DNA of 10,230 nt. It comes from Xanthobacteraceae bacterium (lineage in GTDB: Bacteria > Pseudomonadota > Alphaproteobacteria > Rhizobiales > Xanthobacteraceae). The stretch's first letter is position 1. The number at the start of each line of letters is the position of its first letter. A program made the position numbers and the translations under genes. The notes under the pieces are model-generated. The model was not told where the DNA came from. It ran no database searches and saw only the letters and a list, made by a program, of their open reading frames with translations. This document shows positions 1 through 5,971 of the stretch, in pieces. The stretch is taken from the NCBI GenBank assembly GCA_030037185.1, contig JASHRR010001143.1, forward strand, positions 1-10,230, in the 5' to 3' direction.

Positions 1-1
1 G

Positions 2-1060
2 GCGTTGCTGTCTGCGCTGGTGAGCCTCGCTTCTCTGACGCTCGGCGACTGCAGCCGCGCCGTCCCCGAGGAAGAAGAAAAGCAAGAGGCCACCGAGGTG
101 GCGGTGCAGGTCGCGACGGTGATGAAAGCGGACCTGCGGGCGCGCGTCGAAGCCTACGGCATGGTAGAGCCGGAACCTGCGAAGGACGGGGCGCCAAGCG
201 GTGGCGCGAGGCTCGCGGCGCCGATTGCCGGAATTGTGGCGTCGATCCATGTCATGGAGGGCCAGAGCGTCAAGGCTGGCGATGTGGTGGTCAAGCTCGA
301 TGATCGCATTGCCCAGGCCGCCGTGGACAAAGCGCAGCATGCGCTTGTGTTTGCCCAACAAGTGGCGGATCGCATGGAGCGGCTGATCAGCTCCGGAGCG
401 ATATCGATGCAACTGAAACAAGAGGCCGATGAGCGGCTTGCAGCCGCGCGCGCCGAGCTTGCCGCGGCGCAGGCCGCAACCGCGCAGGTGCGGCTCGCCT
501 CGCCATTAAATGGTGTCGTGGCGCACATCAATGTTCAGCCGGGTCAGTCCGTTGACCTAAACACAATTGTAGCCGAGATCATCGACCTGAAGCGCCTGGT
601 GGTGAGCGTCAATGTCCCGACCGACGAAGCCGCGCCGCTGCGCCCCGGCCAGCCTGCGGAGATATTTACCGATAACCTCAAAGACCCAGCCACGACAGGC
701 AGCGTGTCGTTTATTAGTCCAATGATCGACTTGAAAACCGCATCTGCCCTGGTGCGGTTGTCGGTACCCGAGGATTCGGCATTGCGCCCGGGCGAATTCG
801 TCCGCGCCCGCATCGCTACCGAGGAACTGACCGATCGCCTCGTGGTTCCTCGCGAAAGCGTAGTCAAGGCAGAGGACGGCAAGGTCATCTATCTCGTGGC
901 AGGTGACAGGGCCGTGCAATTGCCCGTGAAAACCGGACTACGCGACGGCGACCTGATAGAAGTCGAAGCTGACGGCTTGAAAGAAGGCGACACCATCGTC
1001 ACCACCGGCGCCTACGGCTTGCCGAAGGAAACCAAGATCAAAATCACAAAGCCAAAGTGA
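2..1060 (+). CDS. RND efflux periplasmic adaptor (HlyD/MFP family), 5' end outside window
   Basis: This is the periplasmic adaptor (membrane fusion protein) that would link the inner-membrane pump encoded next to it to an outer-membrane channel. The reading frame is open to the window edge; a TTG at 5 is the first possible start inside, but the hydrophobic leader (LVSLASLTL) looks cut, so the true start is probably upstream. Counting from the TTG: leader 1-16, acidic linker 20-30 (PEEEEKQE), first lipoyl half about 68-100 ('LAAPIAGIVASIHVMEGQSV'), Ala/Gln-rich alpha-helical hairpin about 101-162, second lipoyl half about 163-192 ('ASPLNGVVAHINVQPGQSV'), beta-barrel about 198-275 ('LRPGEFVRARI'), and a membrane-proximal domain to 351. 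This order is standard for RND adaptors. A Cys at residue 16 suggests a lipoprotein, but the preceding residues are L-G-D, not a normal lipobox. The permease gene starts 36 bp downstream, so the two are probably co-transcribed. The family call is secure; the substrate is unknown. Confidence 0.93.
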   Translation, partial: ALLSALVSLASLTLGDCSRAVPEEEEKQEATEVAVQVATVMKADLRARVEAYGMVEPEPAKDGAPSGGARLAAPIAGIVASIHVMEGQSVKAGDVVVKLDDRIAQAAVDKAQHALVFAQQVADRMERLISSGAISMQLKQEADERLAAARAELAAAQAATAQVRLASPLNGVVAHINVQPGQSVDLNTIVAEIIDLKRLVVSVNVPTDEAAPLRPGQPAEIFTDNLKDPATTGSVSFISPMIDLKTASALVRLSVPEDSALRPGEFVRARIATEELTDRLVVPRESVVKAEDGKVIYLVAGDRAVQLPVKTGLRDGDLIEVEADGLKEGDTIVTTGAYGLPKETKIKITKPK

Positions 1061-1096
1061 CGTGCGGCTTTCCATTGAAATAAATACGTTTTAACG
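1061..1096 (+). other. 36-bp AT-rich spacer between adaptor and permease, no clear ribosome binding site
   Basis: The spacer is markedly more AT-rich than its surroundings (for example 'TTGAAATAAATACGTTTTAA' just before the ATG). It contains no GGAG/AGGA-like Shine-Dalgarno at the usual distance. The downstream ATG at 1097 is still the best start, because the protein begins there with the usual short cytoplasmic N terminus before TM1. Confidence 0.5.
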
Positions 1097-4000
1097 ATGA
1101 GCTCCAATCCAAACATCGGCCGATTTGCGACTCGCAACGCAACGGCCATCATATTCATGACGGTGGCGCTGTGCCTCGGCGGCATCTATGCGGCACTGCA
1201 GATGCCGTCGTCAGTTTTCCCGCAAACCAATTTCCCCCGTTGCGTCATCCTGGTTGACAACGGCGTAATGCCGGCGGACGAGATGATGGCGACAATTACC
1301 CGGCCGATCGAAGAAGCCATGAAAGACATCCCGGGCGCGGTATCTGTGCGATCCGCTTCCGGCCGCGGTTCCGCGGAAGTCAATGTTTTCTTCAACTGGC
1401 AAGTCGATATGCAGCGGTCCGAACTTTACGTCAACAGTCGCCTCGCCCAGATCCGCAGCACGCTTCCCGCAACCGCCACTACAGTGGTCTGGCGGCTGAC
1501 CTTTTCGGCATTTCCTATTATCGGTGTGAGTCTGACCAGTGCCAAGCGCGATATCACCGAGCTTTGGGAAACGGCTCGCTACGACATTAAGCCGCGATTT
1601 CTACGGGTGCCCGCAGTCGCGCGGGTTGACTTGGTGGGCGGGCGCACTCCCGAATACCACGTCATCGTCGATCCATTGCGCCTCAATGCGGCGCATCTCA
1701 GTCTGGCTGACGTCACCGATGCGCTTGTCAAGAATAACCTCGTGTCGCCTACCGGGATGCATGAAGAGGATTATACGCTCTATCTGACCGTCGTCGACGG
1801 CCGCGTGCACGATATCGACGAGATCGGCGAGGTCACGGTTGCGGTGGTGGCTGGCCGGCCGTTGCGTTTGAAGGACTTTGCACGCATTGAGCGGCAGCGC
1901 GAACCCGTCTTCAATGTCGTCACTGCGGATGGCGTTGAAGCCGTGCTTCTCAACATCCGAAGCCAGCCCGACGGCAGCACGCTCGATATTGCGGATGGTG
2001 TCAAAGCCGAGATGACCGCGCTGCAGCGTGAGCTGCCGCCCGACATGAAGCTGGCATTCTTCTACGATCAATCTCTGCTGGTACGCGCCTCTGTCCACGG
2101 AGTGTGGGAGGCGATTGTGTTCGGCCTGATCCTCTCGGTCTTCATCATCTACTTCTTTCTCAAGAACTGGGGCATCACTCTCACCGCCATCATTGTCATA
2201 CCGGTTACGGTGTTGATCACCCTGGTAGCAATGCGGATGATGGGACTGAGCTTCAATCTGATGACCCTTGGCGGTATCGCGGCCGCCGTTGGGCTGGTGA
2301 TCGATGATGCCATCGTCGTGGTGGAGGCGATTTACGCAAAAGTGGCCACTGGTCTGCCTCGGCTGGAAGCCATCCACGCGGCAGTCAGCGAGATCTTCCG
2401 TCCGCTGATCGGCTCGACGCTGACGCCGGTCGTTGTGTTCGTTCCTCTGGCGTTCCTCGAGGGAATTACCGGGGTGTTCTTTCGCGCTTTGGCACTCACG
2501 ATGGTGGTAGCCCTTGTCACTTCACTTGTTCTTGCGGTGACCCTCACGCCATCATTGGCGGCATGGTTCATTCGCGATCGCCCGCTCGCCCCACAGGCCA
2601 GCATATCAGCAGACAGCCACGGCGGCTTCCTCTTGCGCCGCATCCTGCGACTTTACGAGATCAGCGTTCGCCTCGCGCTTGGCCACCGATGGGTAACCTT
2701 GTCCGGCTGCGGCCTCGTCCTGGGCGCGGGCCTCGTTCTCTACGGGAACCTGGAAAGCGACTTCCTCCCCCCAATGGATGAAGGCGGCTTCGTTATCGAT
2801 TATTTCACGCCGTACGGAACCAGCCTCGCGGAAACCAATCGTCAGCTCTTGCAGGCAGAGGACATCCTGCGTGCCACCCCGGAAGTGGAAAGCTATTCGC
2901 GTCGCACCGGGGCGCGACTTGCGTTGGCTATCGCCGAACCTAATACCGGCGATTTCCTGGTCAAGCTCAGGCCCGATCGCAAGCGGCACACACAGGATGT
3001 GATCGGCGAACTCCGGGCGAAATTCAATGTCTCCATTCCCGGCGTCGAATGGGATTTTCCGGGCATTCTCAGCGACCTCATCGGCGACCTCACATGGTCG
3101 CCGAAGCCGATCGAAGTCAAGCTGTTCTCAACCGACGTCGAGCTGCTCAAGCGCAAGGGGCCCGAACTTGCCGAACAACTCAAAGAGATCAAGGGGGTCG
3201 TTGACGTTTTCGACGGGCTTGTTTTTGCCGGTCCCACTCTGAGCTTGAAAGTGCGGTCGCTGACGGCAGAACGGTTCGGCCTGACGGCGGGCGACATCGC
3301 AGGGGCCGTCAATACTGCAATGCTGGGGCAACGCGCGTCGAGCGTGCTTGAAGGCGATCGCGTCGTCAGCATCCGGGTGCGGGTCGATGCCGCGAACATC
3401 GAGGACGTCGCCAGCATCCGTGAACTGCCGATTCGCACGGCCGGCGGCGATCTCATCAAGCTCTCGCAGGTCGCCGATGTGATCGAGATGCCCGGTCAGC
3501 TCGAAATGCGGCGCGAAGATTTGCGGCAGGATATCGCCGTGACGGCGCGCCTTGAGGGCCGGGATCTGGGCAGTGCGATGGCAGAGGTCCGGGCCAAGCT
3601 CGGAGCAGATAGTTCTCTCTCGGCAGGCATGATTGAGTTCGGCGGCCTGTATCAGCAACAGCAAGAATCGTTTCGTAATCTGCTGCTCGTGCTGATCATG
3701 GCGATTTTGTTGGTGTTCACGGTACTGCTTATCGAATTCGGTTCCTTTGCCCAGCCAGTCGCTATCGTCTTCGGCGCTGTGCTCTCGCTGTTCGGCACCA
3801 TCGCCGCGCTTTGGCTTACCGATACCACGCTAAACGTCGTTTCGTTTCTTGGCGCCATCATCGGCGTCGGGATCGTGGCCAAGAATGGAATTCTCATGCT
3901 CGATCTCGTGGACCACATGCGAACCGAAACCCCGGATATCGTAGAAGCACTGGTACGATCGGGCCGGCGGCGGCTCCGTCCGGTATTGATGACATCCCTT

Positions 4001-4195
4001 GCTGCGGCACTGGGCATGCTGCCCCTGGCCTATGGGGTGGGATCTGCCGCCGACATGCTCAAGCCGCTCGCCATCGCGGTGATCGGCGCGCTGTGCTTTT
4101 CTGTGCTGCTTTCACTGATCGCGACGCCGATCGTATTCTCTCTGCTGCTAAGGTCGGCAACACCCGAAGTCGGCCGCGATACCCGCCCGCGTTAG
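1097..4195 (+). CDS. RND efflux permease (AcrB/HAE-like), complete, 1032 aa
   Basis: This is an inner-membrane proton-driven RND transporter that would export its substrate through the adaptor encoded just upstream. At 1032 residues it is normal RND length. The layout is TM1 about 13-33, a first large periplasmic loop to about 338, TM2 about 339-355, TM3-TM6 to about 490, TM7 about 532-550, a second large loop to about 860, and TM8-TM12 from about 861 to 1020. The proton-relay residues are present: D403-D404 in TM4 ('GLVIDDAIVVVE'), K929 in TM10 ('VAKNGILMLD'), and R959 and T966 in 'RLRPVLMTSLAAALG'. The double Asp in TM4 points to the drug/hydrophobic-compound branch, not the heavy-metal (CusA/CzcA) branch, which typically has a single Asp there. 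Stretches such as 'WRLTFSAFPIIGVSLTS' set it apart from MdtB/C and AcrB, so the substrate cannot be named. No frameshift or missing key residue is seen. Confidence 0.95.
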   Translation: MSSNPNIGRFATRNATAIIFMTVALCLGGIYAALQMPSSVFPQTNFPRCVILVDNGVMPADEMMATITRPIEEAMKDIPGAVSVRSASGRGSAEVNVFFNWQVDMQRSELYVNSRLAQIRSTLPATATTVVWRLTFSAFPIIGVSLTSAKRDITELWETARYDIKPRFLRVPAVARVDLVGGRTPEYHVIVDPLRLNAAHLSLADVTDALVKNNLVSPTGMHEEDYTLYLTVVDGRVHDIDEIGEVTVAVVAGRPLRLKDFARIERQREPVFNVVTADGVEAVLLNIRSQPDGSTLDIADGVKAEMTALQRELPPDMKLAFFYDQSLLVRASVHGVWEAIVFGLILSVFIIYFFLKNWGITLTAIIVIPVTVLITLVAMRMMGLSFNLMTLGGIAAAVGLVIDDAIVVVEAIYAKVATGLPRLEAIHAAVSEIFRPLIGSTLTPVVVFVPLAFLEGITGVFFRALALTMVVALVTSLVLAVTLTPSLAAWFIRDRPLAPQASISADSHGGFLLRRILRLYEISVRLALGHRWVTLSGCGLVLGAGLVLYGNLESDFLPPMDEGGFVIDYFTPYGTSLAETNRQLLQAEDILRATPEVESYSRRTGARLALAIAEPNTGDFLVKLRPDRKRHTQDVIGELRAKFNVSIPGVEWDFPGILSDLIGDLTWSPKPIEVKLFSTDVELLKRKGPELAEQLKEIKGVVDVFDGLVFAGPTLSLKVRSLTAERFGLTAGDIAGAVNTAMLGQRASSVLEGDRVVSIRVRVDAANIEDVASIRELPIRTAGGDLIKLSQVADVIEMPGQLEMRREDLRQDIAVTARLEGRDLGSAMAEVRAKLGADSSLSAGMIEFGGLYQQQQESFRNLLLVLIMAILLVFTVLLIEFGSFAQPVAIVFGAVLSLFGTIAALWLTDTTLNVVSFLGAIIGVGIVAKNGILMLDLVDHMRTETPDIVEALVRSGRRRLRPVLMTSLAAALGMLPLAYGVGSAADMLKPLAIAVIGALCFSVLLSLIATPIVFSLLLRSATPEVGRDTRPR

Positions 4196-4252
4196 CGTGA
4201 AGCTACGGCAAGACGCGCGGCGGGCGAAAGCCCTGTTGCCCGAAGCTCCAAC

Positions 4253-4275
4253 GGCTTCGACTGCTCGAAGTTTTG
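4253..4275 (+). terminator. Possible weak intrinsic terminator after the first efflux operon
   Basis: A perfect 6-bp stem, CTTCGA-CTGC-TCGAAG (4255-4270), is followed by TTTTGATTTC. Two further G-T wobble pairs could extend the stem. It lies about 60 bp after the permease stop on the same strand. A second small hairpin, GGGC-GAAA-GCCC (4222-4233), precedes it without a T run. The stem is short and the T run only four long, so termination would be weak. The same hairpin may instead be part of the right end of the TnpB-type element that lies on the other strand. Confidence 0.3.
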
Positions 4276-4340
4276 ATTTCGCTCGATGCCGCTCGCAGGT
4301 GTCCCCCCACACCGACTTGGGCGAGGGGGATTCCCCCGCC
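4255..4340 (-). ncRNA. Candidate omega/reRNA 3' portion and right-end hairpins of the TnpB element
   Basis: In TnpB elements the guide RNA overlaps the 3' end of the gene and runs out through the right end. In that position the - strand holds three consecutive hairpins: GGGGG-AAT-CCCCC (4325-4337), GGTGT-GGGGGG-ACACC (4298-4313) and CTTCGA-GCAG-TCGAAG (4255-4270). All three stems are perfect. Coding similarity fades around here: the last clearly conserved residues, 'RVAAAW', are near 4350. If this is a guide RNA, the guide would begin just beyond the right end, below about 4255. The assignment rests on position and folding only, and the element is dead, so expression is doubtful. Confidence 0.3.
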
Positions 4341-5641
4341 GTCCGCCCATGCCGCAGCGACCCGTTTCGCATCGAGGCGATCACTGTCGACGAAACTCGC
4401 GAGATAGGCGCAATACAAATCCCGCTGCACCCGCGACCCTTCAGAGAATTCGTGATGCCGCTGGTCCAGCGGCTTCTTCCTATACGTCCCGTCCTGGTGG
4501 CTGAACTGAGACAGCGCTTCCCGCGTGAGAAATTCGATCAACCGGCAGGCATGAGCGGTGCGCCGAATCGCTATCAACGCTCCAGGTGCCTGCACCTTCA
4601 TGCTTGCCGTAGCGCCCTCGCTGCCACGCTTTATAGGCGTTGGCCTCGCTCTTGACCGTAGTCCCGACGCCAAGAATGCGGTTCTTCTTCTCGCCGTGGG
4701 CGCGGCGCTGCTCGGCAGAAAGCCGCCGCTCCCGCTCCTTCCGCTTGGCCGCGAGGCCCCGATCGCGCTTCGACTGCTTGCGCGCCTTGGTGCCCGTCTT
4801 CCAGCGCCTTCTCGTCAAAGCATTCCGGGTCAGTGGCCCGGCGAGACCGGTCCATGGCCCGCTCGATGCGGCGGAATTCTTTTCCAGGGGTGCAAGATTG
4901 TAGAGCACAGTTCTTCGTGCAGCGCCTCACCCTGATCGACGCCGATGACAGCGATGGTGCCGGGCCCAATGTCCAAGCCGACGACGGCGGAGCGGGTCTC
5001 TCGGCGCAGCGGCGTCAGGCCTTCCTGAACAAGCTGGACGAACCAGCGAACCTCTCCGCGAATGGTTCGGCGGCTGATCCGGCAATATTTGTTGGGAGCC
5101 TCAAGGGCCTCGGCCTGCCAGGGGTCCGCGATCGAGGATGGCCGGGAGCACCATGCCGGTGAACCGTACGGAGCCGTCCCGCCAGATAATGGTGGACCTC
5201 CTTGGAATTGAAATTACGGTACGCCTTGAAATGCTCATCGGCCACCAATCTTGAGCATGTGCCGCTCAACGATCTTGAATGCCCGTGTGGCGGCGGTCTG
5301 GGTGCAGTGGCCCGGCATGTGGGCTTTAATCCAGACGCTGCCTGCAGCGCATTCCCGGGCAAAAACCTCACATCGCGCTTTTGGTGAAGCTGAACCCGCA
5401 CGAACCCGCTCGAAGGCTTTCGACTTCGCCTTGCCCTTCGGCATTTGCCGCGCCGCCTTAAGGCCGCGCATGCCCGCATCAAGTCAAGGCGCTTGAGTGC
5501 TTCGCCAAGGACGGCGTTATAGATGTTCTGCGAGACCCGCAGGATGATGCCGCACGCCCGCTCCTGCGCCGGCTTGGTGCGCAGCGGCAGTGCAAGGATA
5601 AGCTCTTAAGTGCGGTCACGCGGCATGAGTTCGCAACAGAA

Positions 5642-5653
5642 TCGGACGTCCGA
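5642..5653. repeat. 12-bp perfect palindrome upstream of the tnpB relic
   Basis: TCGGACGTCCGA reads the same on both strands. It lies 16 bp before the likely start of the TnpB remnant and 37 bp inside the left-end hairpin. It may belong to the element's left end, or it may be codons of an N-terminal extension (the frame upstream of the ATG reads 'VTSDVRFCCEL'). No function can be assigned. Confidence 0.35.
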
Positions 5654-5690
5654 GGTTACATGAAATTCGCCTTGCCGGATGCGCTCTAAC

Positions 5691-5710
5691 CCCCGGCATG
5701 AATGCCGGGG
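5691..5710. repeat. Perfect hairpin, likely left-end structure of the IS200/IS605-like element
   Basis: CCCCGGCAT (5691-5699) and ATGCCGGGG (5702-5710) are perfect inverted repeats separated by GA, giving a GC-rich stem of 8-9 bp. It lies 65 bp upstream of the tnpB start on the - strand. Subterminal hairpins of this kind are recognised by the Y1 transposase in IS200/IS605 elements. Neither side has a T run, so it is unlikely to be a terminator. With the protein remnant it sets the probable left boundary of the insertion near 5712. Confidence 0.6.
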
Positions 5711-5919
5711 CACGTCGCGCACCTATGGTCGGCTGGAGGGATAACCTTAACTCAACACCTTGCGACTGGCTTGACGGGCCGATGAACAGTCATAGGTCTG
5801 CCAACTTCTTCATCACTGGCCCTTTGCCGCGGTCCGCCGAACCATTCCGGCGCTGCGCTCCAGGCTATGCGTGCCGGTAATTTCAATGTATCTTATGGGT
5901 CCGCCAACAGGACGATGCG

Positions 5920-5934
5920 TTCGAGTGGCTCGAA
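5920..5934. promoter_or_regulatory. Candidate operator palindrome upstream of the mdtA-like gene
   Basis: TTCGAG-TGG-CTCGAA is a perfect 6-bp inverted repeat with a 3-bp centre, ending 37 bp before the GTG start. Size and position would suit a dimeric regulator such as a TetR- or MarR-type repressor, which commonly control RND operons. No regulator gene is in the window and no second copy of the site was seen, so the role is inferred. Confidence 0.3.
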
Positions 5935-5960
5935 AATTGCTTGCCCGCTGGACGGTCGCA

Positions 5961-5966
5961 AAGGGG
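5961..5966 (+). promoter_or_regulatory. Shine-Dalgarno that decides the GTG start of the mdtA-like gene
   Basis: AAGGGG is followed by a 5-nt spacer (CTTTC) and then GTG at 5972. The upstream in-frame ATGs at 5867 and 5915 have no comparable site. Starting at the GTG also places the membrane anchor at residues 15-31, as usual for this family. Confidence 0.6.
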
Positions 5967-5971
5967 CTTTC

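Larger units (their letters stand above)
4203..5626 (-). pseudogene. tnpB: TnpB-family RNA-guided nuclease/transposase remnant (IS605 OrfB type), multiply frameshifted
   Basis: The protein can be rebuilt only by moving between frames. From the ATG at 5626 the pieces are: an N-terminal 'LPLRTKPAQERACGIILRV' after an in-frame TAA at codon 7; 'ARQMPKGKAKSKAFERVRAG'; 'HFKAYRNFNSKE' (about 5230); 'VRFTGMVLPAILD' (about 5160-5130); 'NKYCRISRRTIRGEVRWFVQ'; the RuvC-I motif 'VVGLDIGPGTIAVIG'; an Arg/Lys-rich helix 'GTKARKQSKRDRGLAAKRKE'; 'TTVKSEANAYKAWQR'; 'KVQAPGALIAIRRTAHAC'; and the C-terminal 'KKPLDQRHH' and 'VQRDLYCAYLASFVDSDRLD'. The likely catalytic acids are all still encoded: Asp at 4971-4973, Glu at 4645-4647 and Asp at 4419-4421. 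At least seven frame changes are needed, so no functional protein is expected. The cysteines expected of the C-terminal zinc ribbon are absent around 'LSQFSHQDGTYRKKPL'; that may be decay or a zinc-less subfamily. The original stop is uncertain, because the last frame runs on to 4203. In working relatives the enzyme is an RNA-guided DNA nuclease that helps the element persist. Confidence 0.8.
4250..5712 (-). mobile_element. Decayed IS200/IS605-like (TnpB-only, IS1341-type) insertion
   Basis: The stretch between the two efflux operons holds the ordered remains of one TnpB-family gene on the - strand. It is bounded upstream by a perfect hairpin (5691-5710) and downstream by a cluster of small hairpins (4255-4337). 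IS200/IS605 elements have no terminal inverted repeats and carry subterminal hairpins at both ends, which fits. No trace of a TnpA (Y1 HUH) transposase was found, so it resembles the TnpB-only group that moves in trans. The exact boundaries are inferred: the left boundary lies near 5712, and the right boundary is somewhere between about 4203 and 4255. The insertion separates two + strand efflux operons and breaks neither. Confidence 0.6.
5711..5971 (+). other. Non-coding leader upstream of the mdtA-like gene
   Basis: This 261-bp stretch lies between the element's left end and the adaptor start and should contain the promoter of the second efflux operon. A CTTGAC at 5770-5775 resembles an alphaproteobacterial -35 box, but no convincing -10 follows at 16-18 bp. 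The mdtA frame is open upstream to an ATG at 5867 and has another ATG at 5915. The residues that would be added ('AGNFNVSYGSANRT...') do not look like an adaptor N terminus, so the stretch is treated as untranslated. The only other structure seen is the palindrome at 5920-5934. Confidence 0.5.

Noticed and set aside
1601..2377. 258-codon open frame on the - strand.
   Set aside because: It is fully inside the first RND permease, whose + strand frame has intact catalytic motifs; a His/Arg/Asp-rich shadow with no family resemblance.
4197..4935. Overlapping + strand open frames (152 and 125 codons) after the first permease.
   Set aside because: They lie antisense to the TnpB remnant, show no recognisable domain, and their composition is explained by the opposite strand's codons.
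4203..5712. Possibility that the - strand element is an intact TnpB or a Cas12-like effector with a CRISPR array.
   Set aside because: The reading frame is broken at least seven times plus a stop at codon 7, and no direct-repeat/spacer array is present.
5770..5798. CTTGAC as a -35 box for the second efflux operon.
   Set aside because: No acceptable -10 hexamer at 16-18 bp (the best is TAGGTC), so a promoter call is not supported.
5060..5847. 14-bp inverted match (GAATGGTTCGGCGG at 5060-5073 and its complement at 5834-5847).
   Set aside because: A match of this length is expected at about chance level in a 10-kb window, and one copy is inside tnpB coding remains.
5698..5880. 60-codon + strand frame between the insertion and the mdtA-like gene.
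   Set aside because: It starts inside the left-end hairpin, has no ribosome binding site and no recognisable motif.
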